From the NCBI RefSeq assembly GCF_019222765.1, contig NZ_CP078145.1:4092001-4156000 (forward strand): 64,000 nt of DNA. Direction: 5' to 3'. A program made the translations under genes and the position numbers. The notes beneath the pieces are model-generated. The model was not told the origin of the DNA and did not search any database. It saw only the letters and a program-made list of their open reading frames with translations. Source of the DNA: Nocardia iowensis. GTDB taxonomy: Bacteria > Actinomycetota > Actinomycetes > Mycobacteriales > Mycobacteriaceae. Shown in pieces: positions 49,188-57,968 of the stretch. Position 1 is the stretch's first letter. Every line of letters starts with the position of its first letter.

Positions 49188-50528
49188 ATGCGCAGAACAA
49201 CACTCCGCACCCTCGCCGCCCTCACCGCATGCGCCACTGCCGCTCTCTTCGTCACGGCCTGTACCGGGCAGAGTTCCAGCGGTGGCGACGACGGTTCCGC
49301 CGCAGGCAAGGACGTCACCATCACGTTCTGGCACGGCTGGAGCCAGGAGCACGAGGTGCGGGCGATCAACGACAACATCGCCGCTTTCGAGAAGCTGCAT
49401 CCCAACATTCGGGTGAAGTCGGTCGGCAATATCGCCGACGACAAGGTCGAGCAGGCGCTGCGGGTCGGTGGCCGGGACGCGCCGGACGTGATCTCCTCCT
49501 TCACCACCGACCAGGTCGGCAAATTCTGCTCCGCCAAGGTGTGGACCGATCTCGCGCCCTTCTTGCAGAAGGACGGCATCGACCCCGCCAAGACCTTCCC
49601 GGCGACCATGCTCGAGTACAGCCGGTTCCAGGGCAATCAGTGCGCGCTGCCGCTGCTGGGCGACGCTTACGGCCTGTACTACAACAAGACCGCCTTCGCC
49701 GCCGCTGGAATCACCTCGCCGCCAAAGACTTTCAGTGAGTTCGAGGATGCCGCGGCCAAGCTGACGATCGCCGAGGGGGACAGCTACAAGCAGCTCGGAT
49801 TCATGCCGAACTTTCACGGCTACGAGACCTCCGCCACGCACTACCTCGGCCAGTACGGCGCCACCTACTTCGACGCGAACGGCAAGTCGAATATCGCCAC
49901 CGACCCCAAGGTGGCCGCGATGTTCACCTGGCAGAAGAATCTGATCGACAAGCTCGGCGGCTTCGACAAGCTCGAGCGGTACCGCACCACCTTCGGCGAC
50001 GAGTTCAGCGCCAAGAATCCCTTCCACACCGGCCAGGTGGCGATGTCCTACGACGGCGAATGGCGCACGGCCTCCCTCGCCGAGAATCCGGTGGACTTCG
50101 ACTGGGCCACCGCACCTTTCCCGGTGCCCGACGACCAGGCGCACACCTACGGTCGCGGTTACCAGACCGGCACCATTATCGGCATAGCCAATACTAGCCA
50201 AAAGCAGTCCGCCGCTTGGGAATTGGTGAAGTACCTGGCCATCAACACCGATGCGGTGGTGAGCTTCGCCAACGCCATCCACAATGTGCCCAGCACGAAC
50301 GAGGCACTGAATTCGCCTGAACTGACGGCAGATCCGAACTTCCGGACCTTCATCGACATCGCCAAGAACCCGCACTCCTCGACCACGCCGTCGAGCATCA
50401 ATGGTGGCGCCTACCAGCTTTCGCTGCGCAACTTCGGCTACCAGTACGAGGCGGGCAAGGTCGACCTGCAAGCGGGCTTGGCCGCGACCGCGCGGGAAAT
50501 CGACGAGGCAATCGAGCAGGCGAAGTGA
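49188..50528 (+). CDS. csnE: ABC sugar-binding lipoprotein (CsnE-like)
   Basis: This 446-residue extracellular solute-binding protein has a lipoprotein signal (TAALFVTAC, Cys near residue 25) and then VTITFWHGWSQEHEVRAIND, the start of a cluster D carbohydrate-binding fold. APDVISSF, LPLLGDAYGLYYNK and GQVAMSYDGEW are typical hinge and ligand-site segments. By gene order it corresponds to the chitosan-oligosaccharide binder CsnE. GAGGAG lies 9 bases before the ATG. It is 38 bases after the regulator and 7 bases before the first permease. Confidence 0.88.
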   Translation: MRRTTLRTLAALTACATAALFVTACTGQSSSGGDDGSAAGKDVTITFWHGWSQEHEVRAINDNIAAFEKLHPNIRVKSVGNIADDKVEQALRVGGRDAPDVISSFTTDQVGKFCSAKVWTDLAPFLQKDGIDPAKTFPATMLEYSRFQGNQCALPLLGDAYGLYYNKTAFAAAGITSPPKTFSEFEDAAAKLTIAEGDSYKQLGFMPNFHGYETSATHYLGQYGATYFDANGKSNIATDPKVAAMFTWQKNLIDKLGGFDKLERYRTTFGDEFSAKNPFHTGQVAMSYDGEWRTASLAENPVDFDWATAPFPVPDDQAHTYGRGYQTGTIIGIANTSQKQSAAWELVKYLAINTDAVVSFANAIHNVPSTNEALNSPELTADPNFRTFIDIAKNPHSSTTPSSINGGAYQLSLRNFGYQYEAGKVDLQAGLAATAREIDEAIEQAK

Positions 50529-50535
50529 TGTAGCC

Positions 50536-51492
50536 ATGGCACTGTCGAGCACGACCGCCCCGGCGGCGCTGAAACGCAAGCGCCGCCGTGGGGCGCTGCG
50601 CACCCTGGCGTTTCTCTCGCCCTGGCTGATCGGGTTCGGCTTCTTCTTCGCCTACCCGCTGCTGTCCACCGTCTACTTCTCCTTCATGCGGTACGACGGG
50701 TTCACCGCGCCCACTTTCACCGGACTGAAGAACTGGAACTACGTCCTCGACAAGTACCCGTTCTTCTGGCAGGGGCTGGGCAACACCCTGTGGCTGGTCG
50801 TGGTGATGGTGTCGCTGCGGGTGATCTTCGGGCTCGGCATCGGACTGTTGGTCACCAAGATCAAAACCGGCCTCGGGTTCTTCCGCACGGTGTTCTATCT
50901 GCCCTTCCTCGCTCCGCCGGTGGCGGCAACGATCGCGTTCGCCTTCTTGCTGAACCCGGGCACCGGACCGGTTAACCACCTGCTCGGCACTGTCGGTCTG
51001 CCGCAACCGGGTTGGTTCACCGACCCGGACTGGTCCAAGCCCGCGCTGACCATGCTCGCCCTGTGGGGGATCGGCGATCTGATGGTCATCTTCACGGCGG
51101 CGCTGCTGGACGTGTCCAGGGAGCAGTACGAGGCCGCCGAGTTGGACGGTGCGGGTCCGTGGCAGCGATTCCGGTACGTCACCCTCCCGAACATCACTCC
51201 GATCGTGCTGTTCGCCGTGGTGACCGGGGTGATCCAGACAATGCAGTACTACACGCAGGCCATCGTCGCCGGGAAGGTTGCCAGCGGCAAGGTCGGCGGG
51301 TCCGGCGAGCCGTTCGAGCCCGGTTACCCGCACGGTTCCACCTGGACGCTGCCGCAGATGGTCTACAACCTCGGCTTCCAGCGCTTCGACATCGGCTCCG
51401 CGTGCGTGATCGCCGTGATTCTGTTCGCCATTTCCATGGCCTTCACCTCGCTGCTGCTGCGGCGCAGATCCGGCTTCCTGCAGGAGGACTGA
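50536..51492 (+). CDS. csnF: sugar ABC transporter permease (CsnF-like, MalF type)
   Basis: This 318-residue permease has six membrane helices. The family EAA loop is present as EQYEAAELDGAGPWQRFRYVTLPNI, which docks a cytoplasmic ATPase. The N-terminal basic tail (KRKRRRGALRTL) fits a cytoplasmic start. No ATPase gene is in the operon, so a shared MsiK-type ATPase encoded elsewhere must power it, as in Streptomyces sugar importers. ATG 50536 is 7 bases after the upstream stop. Confidence 0.92.
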   Translation: MALSSTTAPAALKRKRRRGALRTLAFLSPWLIGFGFFFAYPLLSTVYFSFMRYDGFTAPTFTGLKNWNYVLDKYPFFWQGLGNTLWLVVVMVSLRVIFGLGIGLLVTKIKTGLGFFRTVFYLPFLAPPVAATIAFAFLLNPGTGPVNHLLGTVGLPQPGWFTDPDWSKPALTMLALWGIGDLMVIFTAALLDVSREQYEAAELDGAGPWQRFRYVTLPNITPIVLFAVVTGVIQTMQYYTQAIVAGKVASGKVGGSGEPFEPGYPHGSTWTLPQMVYNLGFQRFDIGSACVIAVILFAISMAFTSLLLRRRSGFLQED

Positions 51493-51495
51493 GCG

Positions 51496-52386
51496 ATGAC
51501 CATGACCACCCTCCGGCCGGTGCCGGTTACCGTGCCCACCGTCGAGGCACGAGGCGCTCGCCGCAGAGACGCGCTCAATTGGGTTGCCGTGCACTCGCTC
51601 GCGATCGCGGCCGCACTGCTGTTCCTGCTGCCGTTCGTGTTTCTCTTCCTCACCTCGGTGATGTCGGACCGGCAGGCGCTCACCACCGACCTCTGGCCCG
51701 CCTCGTGGCACTGGGACAACTACGTGAAGGTCTGGGAGACACCGGGATTCCTCACCTGGTGGCGCAATACCCTGCTGTACGCGGCGGCCGGGACCGCGCT
51801 GACGCTGCTCTCCAGCATCCCGGTTGCCTACGCGCTGGCCAAGTTTCGATTCCGGGGCCGCAATCTCGCACTGATGGCGGTCATTTCGATGATGATGCTG
51901 CCGCCGCAGGTGACCGTCATCCCGATGTACCTGATCTGGGCCAAGCAGTTCCATCTCACCGGCTCGCTGTGGCCGTTGATCATTCCGCTGGCTTTCGGTG
52001 ACGCCTTCTCCATCTTCCTGCTCCGGCAGTTCTTGCTGACCATCCCGAACGACTACCTGGAGGCTGCCCGCATCGACGGCTGCGGCGAGCTGCGGATACT
52101 GCTGCGGATCGTGCTGCCGATGGCCAAGCCGGCCATCGCGGCGGTCGCGCTGTTCCAGTTCTTCTATTGCTGGAACGACTACTTCGGGCCGCAGATCTAT
52201 GCCAGTGAGAACCCGGCCGCCTGGACGCTCAGCTATGGCCTGGAGTCCTTCAAGGGCGCCCACCACACCAACTGGAACCTCACCATGGCCGCCACCCTGC
52301 TGGTGATGGCACCGGTGATCGTCCTGTTCTTCTTCGCCCAGAAGGCCTTTATCGAAGGCGTGACATTGACAGGGGTCAAAGGCTGA
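51496..52386 (+). CDS. csnG: sugar ABC transporter permease (CsnG-like, MalG type)
   Basis: This 296-residue partner permease has six helices and the EAA loop NDYLEAARIDGCGELRILLRIVLP. It starts 3 bases after the previous stop, with CAGGAGG inside the end of that gene, and its stop overlaps the next start (TGATG). With CsnF it forms the membrane channel of the importer. Confidence 0.92.
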   Translation: MTMTTLRPVPVTVPTVEARGARRRDALNWVAVHSLAIAAALLFLLPFVFLFLTSVMSDRQALTTDLWPASWHWDNYVKVWETPGFLTWWRNTLLYAAAGTALTLLSSIPVAYALAKFRFRGRNLALMAVISMMMLPPQVTVIPMYLIWAKQFHLTGSLWPLIIPLAFGDAFSIFLLRQFLLTIPNDYLEAARIDGCGELRILLRIVLPMAKPAIAAVALFQFFYCWNDYFGPQIYASENPAAWTLSYGLESFKGAHHTNWNLTMAATLLVMAPVIVLFFFAQKAFIEGVTLTGVKG

Positions 52387-53672
52387 TGAGCACACTGAAA
52401 TTGGCCATCATCGGCGGTGGTTCCACCTACACTCCGGAACTGATCGACGGCTTCGCCCGCCTGCGCGACACCCTCCCGATCGGTGAGGTGGTGCTGATCG
52501 ACCCTGCCGCGGACCGACTCGAGCTGATCGCCGGACTGGCGCGCCGGATCTTCGCCAAACAAGGACACAGTGCGCGAGTCAGCACCGCCACCTCGGTCGC
52601 GGGTGGGGTCGATGGCGTCGATGCCGTATTGCTGCAACTGCGGGTGGGCGGGCAGGCAACCAGGAACGAGGACGAGACCTGGCCGCTCGAATGTGGTTGT
52701 GTCGGTCAGGAAACCACCGGAGCCGGTGGTCTGGCGAAGGCGCTACGCACGGTTCCGGTGGTGCTCGACATTGCCGAACACGTTCGCCGGGCCAATCCGG
52801 AGGCCTGGATCATCGACTTCACCAACCCGGTCAGCATCATCACCCGCGCCCTGCAGGCCGCGGGGCACAAGGCGGTCGGACTGTGCAACGTCGCCATCGG
52901 CTTCCAGCGAAAGTTCGCCCAGCACTTGGGCGTCGACCCGGAGCTGATTCGCCTCGACCACGTCGGCCTCAACCACCTCTCCTGGGTGCGTGGGGTCACT
53001 GTGCTGGATCAGCCGGGCGCGGAGACCGGTTTCGAAGCGCTGCCCAAACTGCTGGCCGACTTCGGCGCGGAGATCGCGGCCGATGTGCGCCTTCCGCTTT
53101 CGCTGATCCGGCATCTCGGCGTCGTTCCGTCGTATTACCTGCGGTACTTCTATCAACACGACGTGGTGGTCGAGGAGCTCGCGACCTCGGGCTCACGGGC
53201 CGCCGAGGTGGCGGCCATCGAGCAGCAGTTGCTGCGAATGTATGCCGACCCGGCCCTGGACACCAAGCCGGAATTGCTCGGAAAGCGTGGTGGCGCTTTC
53301 TATTCCGAGGCCGCGGTGCAGCTGCTGGCCGCGCTGCTCGGCACCGCGGGCGGCAGCGTCCAGGTGGTCGACACCCGCAACGATGGCATCCTGCCGTTCC
53401 TGCCCGACGACGCCGTGATCGAGGTGCCCGCGGTCGTGGACCAGCGGGGCGTGCGCCCGCTGCCGCAACGTCCCGTCGAACCGCGCTTCGCGGGTTTGAT
53501 CGCACACGTCACCGCATATGAGCAGCTCGCCCTGCGAGCCGCGGTGGCAGGCGGGCGCGCCCGCGTGTTCGACGCACTACTAGCCCATCCACTGGTCGGT
53601 CAGCTGGAACTCGCCGAGCAGCTGACCGACCGGTTGATAGCTCACAATCGCGCATATCTGAGTTGGGGTTGA
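52386..53672 (+). CDS. csnH: GH4 family glycosidase (CsnH-like)
   Basis: This 428-residue NAD- and metal-dependent glycosidase of family GH4 has a Rossmann motif IIGGGSTYTPEL at 8-19, FTNPVS with Asn147, the metal ligand Cys167 in CNVAIG and His197 in GLNHLSW. GH4 enzymes cleave glycosides by a redox-elimination route and usually act on 6-phospho-sugars. In the csn locus the homologue is linked to chitosan-oligosaccharide catabolism, so a glucosamine disaccharide or its phosphate is a likely substrate. The start overlaps the permease stop by one base, which shows tight coupling. CNVAIG instead of the more common CNVPIG is a small variation. Confidence 0.9.
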   Translation: MSTLKLAIIGGGSTYTPELIDGFARLRDTLPIGEVVLIDPAADRLELIAGLARRIFAKQGHSARVSTATSVAGGVDGVDAVLLQLRVGGQATRNEDETWPLECGCVGQETTGAGGLAKALRTVPVVLDIAEHVRRANPEAWIIDFTNPVSIITRALQAAGHKAVGLCNVAIGFQRKFAQHLGVDPELIRLDHVGLNHLSWVRGVTVLDQPGAETGFEALPKLLADFGAEIAADVRLPLSLIRHLGVVPSYYLRYFYQHDVVVEELATSGSRAAEVAAIEQQLLRMYADPALDTKPELLGKRGGAFYSEAAVQLLAALLGTAGGSVQVVDTRNDGILPFLPDDAVIEVPAVVDQRGVRPLPQRPVEPRFAGLIAHVTAYEQLALRAAVAGGRARVFDALLAHPLVGQLELAEQLTDRLIAHNRAYLSWG

Positions 53673-53716
53673 CCATGCCGACAAATACCGTGCAGTGCTG
53701 GCGGGGGAAGCGTCTG

Positions 53717-54769
53717 ATGAAACTGCCACAGAACGAACAGATTCCCGGCGTCCTCGCGATCGACGCCGGCAACAGCAAGACCGACGTCGCCTTGGTCACG
53801 CTCACCGGGACAGTCCTCGGAAGCGTGCGCGGTGGCGGGTTCCAGCCCCATCGGGTCGGCGCGGACCAGGCGATCGAGGGGATCGCACCGCTGGTCGAGT
53901 CGGTGGCCCGGCAAGCGGGACTCACCCGAGGGGGGATTCTCACCACCCGGGTGAGCGCGTGCATGGCCAACGTCGATCTGCCGATCGAGGAACAGCGGCT
54001 GCACGCCGCCATCGCGGCTCGGCCGTGGGGTGTGAGCGTTGGCGTCACCAATGACACGTTCGGGCTGCTGCGCGCGGGTACCGACAGCCCGCGGGGTGTC
54101 GCGGTCGTCTGCGGTGCGGGGATCAACTGCGTGGGGTTGCTGCCGGACGGTCGCACCGCCCGCTTCCCGGCGCTCGGCCGACTCACCGGCGACTGGGGCG
54201 GTGGCGGCGGCATGGCCGCGGAAGCCATGTGGCACGCGGCACGGGCCGAGGACGGCCGGGGCGAGCCGACGGCACTATCCGACGCCATCGGCAGCTACTT
54301 CGGGCTGGCCGGAGCCAATGCGGTCGCCGAGGCGATCCACCTGGGCCAGCTGGCGGAGCAGCGGCTACACGAGCTGGTGCGGGTGCTGTTCACCACCGCC
54401 GAGGCGGGCGATCCGACCGCTTTGCAACTGATCGACCGGCAAGCCGACGAAATCACCCGACTCGCGTTCGTCACCCTGCGCCGACTGGACCTACTGGACG
54501 AGCCGACCCCGCTGATCCTCGGCGGCGGTGTGCTCGCCGCCCGGCAGCCGCTGCTCATCGACAACCTGTTGGCCCGACTCGCCAAGGCCGCACCACTCGC
54601 CGAGCCCCGAATAGTCGTCGCCCCACCGGTTCTCGGTGCCGCACTGCTCGGCCTCGACCACCTCGGCGCCGGGCCCGCCGCCCACCAGCGCCTGCGCGCC
54701 GCCTACCCGACCGTGTCCGCCAGCGATGGCAGACCAGAATTCCCGAGCGAAATGGGCCAGCCCGCTTGA
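53717..54769 (+). CDS. csnK: BadF-type N-acetylglucosamine/glucosamine kinase (CsnK-like)
   Basis: This 350-residue ASKHA-fold kinase of the BadF/BadG family has a phosphate-1 motif LAIDAGNSKTDVALV at the start, a VVCGAGINCVGL phosphate-2 loop, TGDWGGGGGMA and a final LILGGGVL adenosine motif. It should phosphorylate glucosamine or N-acetylglucosamine released by the preceding GH4 enzyme. I choose ATG 53717, because GGGGGAAG lies 6 bases upstream and the in-frame residues before it merely translate that ribosome site. ATG 53675 is the alternative. It ends the operon; a hairpin follows. Confidence 0.88.
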   Translation: MKLPQNEQIPGVLAIDAGNSKTDVALVTLTGTVLGSVRGGGFQPHRVGADQAIEGIAPLVESVARQAGLTRGGILTTRVSACMANVDLPIEEQRLHAAIAARPWGVSVGVTNDTFGLLRAGTDSPRGVAVVCGAGINCVGLLPDGRTARFPALGRLTGDWGGGGGMAAEAMWHAARAEDGRGEPTALSDAIGSYFGLAGANAVAEAIHLGQLAEQRLHELVRVLFTTAEAGDPTALQLIDRQADEITRLAFVTLRRLDLLDEPTPLILGGGVLAARQPLLIDNLLARLAKAAPLAEPRIVVAPPVLGAALLGLDHLGAGPAAHQRLRAAYPTVSASDGRPEFPSEMGQPA

Positions 54770-54790
54770 GTATTCAGCGAAACCGGAGGA

Positions 54791-54827
54791 TGGCCGAATT
54801 CTCTAGGGAATCCAGGTGATTCGGCCA
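54791..54827. terminator. hairpin between the csn operon and an LGFP gene
   Basis: TGGCCGAAT (54791-54799) pairs perfectly with ATTCGGCCA (54819-54827) around a 19-base loop. It lies 21 bases after the kinase stop and covers the 3' end of the convergent LGFP gene. Confidence 0.6.
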
Positions 54828-55549
54828 CCCTCGAAGTCTTGGGCCTTGCCGCCCTGGTAATCGTATTCGTCGCTGGTGGGGTAGCCGTAGGTGCCGTTGG
54901 CGGCGGCACGGGCTTCCCAGCTGGTTCGGATGGCGCCCCATACGGCGTGTGCGCCGGTGCGGGGGGACCAGTAGATCGTGCCGTCGTTGAAGAGGTTGTA
55001 GCGGCCGTTGTCCTTGGCCGCGGCCTCATCGGTGATGGGGAAGCCCAGTGGGCTGTTCTCCGCGCCGAGGGAATACCACTTGTCGCGGATCAGGCCGCTG
55101 ACCTGATGGGCCGCGGTGCCCACCGACCAATAGATCGAGCCGCCTTGGAAGTGGTTGAAGCGACCGGGTTTCGACGGTGTCGACTGCTCCCGGGTCACGG
55201 GGTAGCGCAGCCCGCCGGTCTCCGCGCCCAATTCGCGCCACTTGTCCAGGATGGGGCCACCGATCTGGTGCGCGCCGGCGTCGGCGTGCCAGTAGATCGC
55301 GGCATTGCGATCGAAGGTCTGGTACTTGCCGCCATTGGCGGCGTCCGACTCGGGGGAGGTCGGGTCACCGAGCACGGCGCCACCGCCTGCCTCGTCGTAT
55401 TCGACCTCGATCGCCCCGCCGACCTCGAAGGGGCCGATCGGCCGGGCAGCCGCGGTTCCCGCGGCGAGCAGGACGGCCAGCGCTGCCGTGGCCAGGGCGG
55501 CGCTCCGGCGCGGCCTGGACAAGCGGTAGGTACGACGAAGGCGTGCCAA
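54803..55549 (-). CDS. secreted LGFP-repeat protein (copy 1)
   Basis: This 248-residue protein has a signal peptide (cleavage near AAA-RPIGPF) and about four LGFP-type repeats of about 50 residues with the pattern W-x-x-LGAExSxLGFPITDE and F-x-x-GxIYWS. LGFP repeats are thought to bind mycolyl-arabinogalactan and anchor proteins to the cell wall of mycolate-forming actinobacteria. Nothing but repeats follows the signal, so it may be a wall-binding structural protein. The start is TTG 55549, with GAGGAG 7 bases upstream. A close paralogue lies next to it. Confidence 0.88.
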   Translation of the reverse strand: MARLRRTYRLSRPRRSAALATAALAVLLAAGTAAARPIGPFEVGGAIEVEYDEAGGGAVLGDPTSPESDAANGGKYQTFDRNAAIYWHADAGAHQIGGPILDKWRELGAETGGLRYPVTREQSTPSKPGRFNHFQGGSIYWSVGTAAHQVSGLIRDKWYSLGAENSPLGFPITDEAAAKDNGRYNLFNDGTIYWSPRTGAHAVWGAIRTSWEARAAANGTYGYPTSDEYDYQGGKAQDFEGGRITWIP

Positions 55550-55651
55550 TGAAACTCCTCAGTCAGGTGTTACTCGGTGACGAGACAGGGCTGAGCGTTG
55601 CAGGCGATGATGGCACGAGGGCGCGGCGATCGTTCAGGCGGCCCGGTCGGG

Positions 55652-56380
55652 TCAGGGGTGCCAGGTGATGCGGCCGCCCTGGAAGTCCTGGGCTTTGCCG
55701 CCCTGGTAGTCGTACTCGTCACTGGTGGGGTAGCCGTAGCCGCCGTTGACACCGGCCCTGGCCTCCCAGGTGGTGCGAATGGCACCCCAGACGACGTGCG
55801 CGCCGGTGGGGCCGGACCAGTAGATAGCGCCGTCGTTGAAGAGGTTGTAGCGGCCGTTGTTCTTGGCGGGCGCTTCGTCGGTGATGGGGAAGCCGAGCGG
55901 GCTGTTCTCCCAGCCGTAGGAGCCCCACTTGTCGCGGATCGCGCCGCCGATCTGGTGCGCGTCAGTGCCGATGGACCAGTAGATGGAGCCGCCTTGGAAG
56001 TGGTTGTAGCGGCCCGGCTTCGAGGGTGTCGACTCTTCCCTGGTTACCGGGTAGCCGAGCAACCCGTTCTCGAAGCCGAAGTTGCCCCATTTGTCGCGGA
56101 TGGCGCCGCCGATCTGATGAGCTCCGGTGCTGGGATGCCAGTAGATCGAGGCGTTGCGTTCGAAGGCTTGGTACTTGCCGCCGCGGCCCGCGTCGGATTC
56201 GGGGATGACCGGGTCGCCGAAGACGCCGCCGCCACCGGCCTGGTCGTATTCGACCTCGATAGCGCCGCCGACATCGAAGGGCCCGATCGGCCGGGCGGCA
56301 GCGGTGCCCGCGGTCAGCAGCAGGGCCAACCCGGCGGTGGTCATGGTCAGTGCGGCGCGGGTGCGACGTAAGCGTGCCAA
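55652..56380 (-). CDS. secreted LGFP-repeat protein (copy 2)
   Basis: This 242-residue paralogue of the downstream gene has the same layout: a signal peptide, then LGFP repeats from RPIGPFDVGGAIEVEYDQAG to QDFQGGRITWHP. The two proteins are alike over their whole length, including whole blocks such as NHFQGGSIYWS and GYPTSDEYDYQGGKAQDF, so they arose by tandem duplication. The start is TTG 56380 with GGGAG upstream, so both copies use the rare TTG start. About 100 bases separate the genes. Confidence 0.88.
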   Translation of the reverse strand: MARLRRTRAALTMTTAGLALLLTAGTAAARPIGPFDVGGAIEVEYDQAGGGGVFGDPVIPESDAGRGGKYQAFERNASIYWHPSTGAHQIGGAIRDKWGNFGFENGLLGYPVTREESTPSKPGRYNHFQGGSIYWSIGTDAHQIGGAIRDKWGSYGWENSPLGFPITDEAPAKNNGRYNLFNDGAIYWSGPTGAHVVWGAIRTTWEARAGVNGGYGYPTSDEYDYQGGKAQDFQGGRITWHP

Positions 56381-56468
56381 GAGAACTCCCTATGCAGGTG
56401 GTCGTATCCGAGACAGGGCTGAGCCCGGCCAGTCGGCAGGGGATTGCCGCTGACCGATGACGACTGGC

Positions 56469-56822
56469 TCAGCTACCAGGGTGCAGCCATTTGCCGATCG
56501 GCAGTGGCGGCAGGGCGCGGACCGCGATCATGATCGGGTCGCAGTAGAGGTTGTCGAGCGGGGTGTCTCCGGTACCACAGACGAAGTTCCCCTGCTTGTC
56601 GTAATGCGAAGAGCGACCCTTATATGACCAGGTCAGGCCGTCGTCCGATGGGCTCCACGGACAGGCGTTCGGTTGCACGCCCTTGCACGGCCCCTCGACG
56701 CCCCACGGTCCGACGGGGTAGGCGGCGGCAGCGGGCGCGAGTGCGAGAGTGAGCAAACTCGCAGCGGCAGCGCCGAGCACCGCACGCTTCATTGTTGATT
56801 TCACGATTTTTCCCTTCGACAT
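56469..56822 (-). CDS. small secreted protein, 117 aa
   Basis: This protein has a signal peptide (RAVLGAAAASLLTLALAPAAAA). The mature part starts YPVGPWGVEGPCKGVQPNAC and has four Cys (GPCKG, NACPW, FVCGTG, LYCDP), suggesting two disulfides in a compact Trp/Tyr-rich domain. I know no family for it. ATG 56822 has a 10-residue basic lead (MSKGKIVKST); ATG 56792 directly before the signal is also possible. It lies upstream of the two LGFP genes on the same strand, but 88 bases apart. Confidence 0.75.
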   Translation of the reverse strand: MSKGKIVKSTMKRAVLGAAAASLLTLALAPAAAAYPVGPWGVEGPCKGVQPNACPWSPSDDGLTWSYKGRSSHYDKQGNFVCGTGDTPLDNLYCDPIMIAVRALPPLPIGKWLHPGS

Positions 56823-56936
56823 GGAAGAGCTGGTGTCGTGGCATCCGACAACCGGCCTATCGGTCGGCGCGGGGTCACCGTTAGCCCGACCGGGCGCGGA
56901 CGATCGCCGCCGCGCCACGGGTCTACGCTCGAAACC

Positions 56937-57956
56937 ATGGTCGAATCGAGACGAATCGTGCTTGCTTCCCGCCCAGAGGGTGCGCCTACCTCGGCGAACT
57001 TCCGCACCGAGACCGCAGAGCTGCCGCCGATCGAGGAGGGGCAGGTGCTGTTGCGAACCTTGTATCTGTCCCTTGACCCGTACATGCGCGGCCGGATGAG
57101 CGCCGCGAAGTCCTATGCGAAGCCGGTCGCGATCGGCGAGGTTATGGTCGGTGGCACCGTGGCCGAGGTGGTCGACTCCCGCGACCCGTCGCTCGCGAAA
57201 GGCGATGTGGTGCTCGCCAATTCGGGTTGGCAGACGCACGACGTGGTGCCCGCGTCCAGCGTGCGTAAGCTCGATCCGGACGTAGCGCCGGTCTCGACCG
57301 CGCTCGGCGTCCTCGGCATGCCCGGCTTTACGGCGTACTCCGGGCTGCTGAAGATCGGTCAGCCGCGCGCAGGGGAAACCGTCGTGGTCGCCGCCGCCAC
57401 CGGCCCGGTCGGCTCGGCCGTCGGGCAGATCGCCAAGATCAAGGGTGCTCGCGCGGTCGGCATCGCGGGCGGGCCGAAGAAGTGTGCGCACCTGATCGAC
57501 GAGTTCGGCTTCGACGCCGCGATCGACCACCGCGCCCCCGACTTCGCCGAGCAGCTGAAGGCGGCGGTGCCGGACGGCATCGACGTCTACTTCGAAAACG
57601 TCGCGGGCGCCGTCGCCGACGCGGTCTACCCGTTGCTGAATACCTATGCGCGCGTTCCGGTTTGCGGTCTCATCGCCAACTACAACGCCGCCGGTACCGC
57701 CACCGGACCCGACCGCCTCCCCGCCTTCTACGGCCGAATCCTGATCAAGAGCCTCACCATTCGCGGCTTCATCCAAACCGAGTTCGTCCGCGAGCTGTAC
57801 CCCGACTTCCTCCGCGATATGGCCGAATGGATCGCCGACGGCCGCGTCCGCTACCTCGAAGACATCACCGAAGGCTTCGACAAGGCCCCTGAAGCCTTCA
57901 TCGGCATGCTCGAGGGCCGTAACTTCGGCAAGGTCGTCGTCAAAGTCGCCGACTAG
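56937..57956 (+). CDS. NADPH-dependent MDR oxidoreductase (curcumin-reductase-like)
   Basis: This 339-residue zinc-independent medium-chain reductase matches the leukotriene B4 dehydrogenase/CurA-like group. Motifs are LYLSLDPYMRGRM near the start, the nucleotide site VVAAATGPVGSAVGQIAKIKG, and IDVYFENVAGAVADAV. It should reduce the double bond of alpha,beta-unsaturated ketones or aldehydes with NADPH. ATG 56937 gives the normal family start; no strong ribosome site is visible. It is divergent from the small secreted-protein gene and is not in an operon. Confidence 0.92.
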   Translation: MVESRRIVLASRPEGAPTSANFRTETAELPPIEEGQVLLRTLYLSLDPYMRGRMSAAKSYAKPVAIGEVMVGGTVAEVVDSRDPSLAKGDVVLANSGWQTHDVVPASSVRKLDPDVAPVSTALGVLGMPGFTAYSGLLKIGQPRAGETVVVAAATGPVGSAVGQIAKIKGARAVGIAGGPKKCAHLIDEFGFDAAIDHRAPDFAEQLKAAVPDGIDVYFENVAGAVADAVYPLLNTYARVPVCGLIANYNAAGTATGPDRLPAFYGRILIKSLTIRGFIQTEFVRELYPDFLRDMAEWIADGRVRYLEDITEGFDKAPEAFIGMLEGRNFGKVVVKVAD

Positions 57957-57968
57957 CGTGCTGCGCGC

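Noticed and set aside
49143..50603. 486-codon minus-strand frame opposite the solute-binding lipoprotein gene
   Set aside because: Shadow of a well-supported gene; its only order comes from the opposite strand's codon bias.
50398..52395. 665-codon minus-strand open frame opposite the two sugar permeases
   Set aside because: Antisense to clear permease genes; low-complexity Arg/Gln/Glu/His composition and no family motif.
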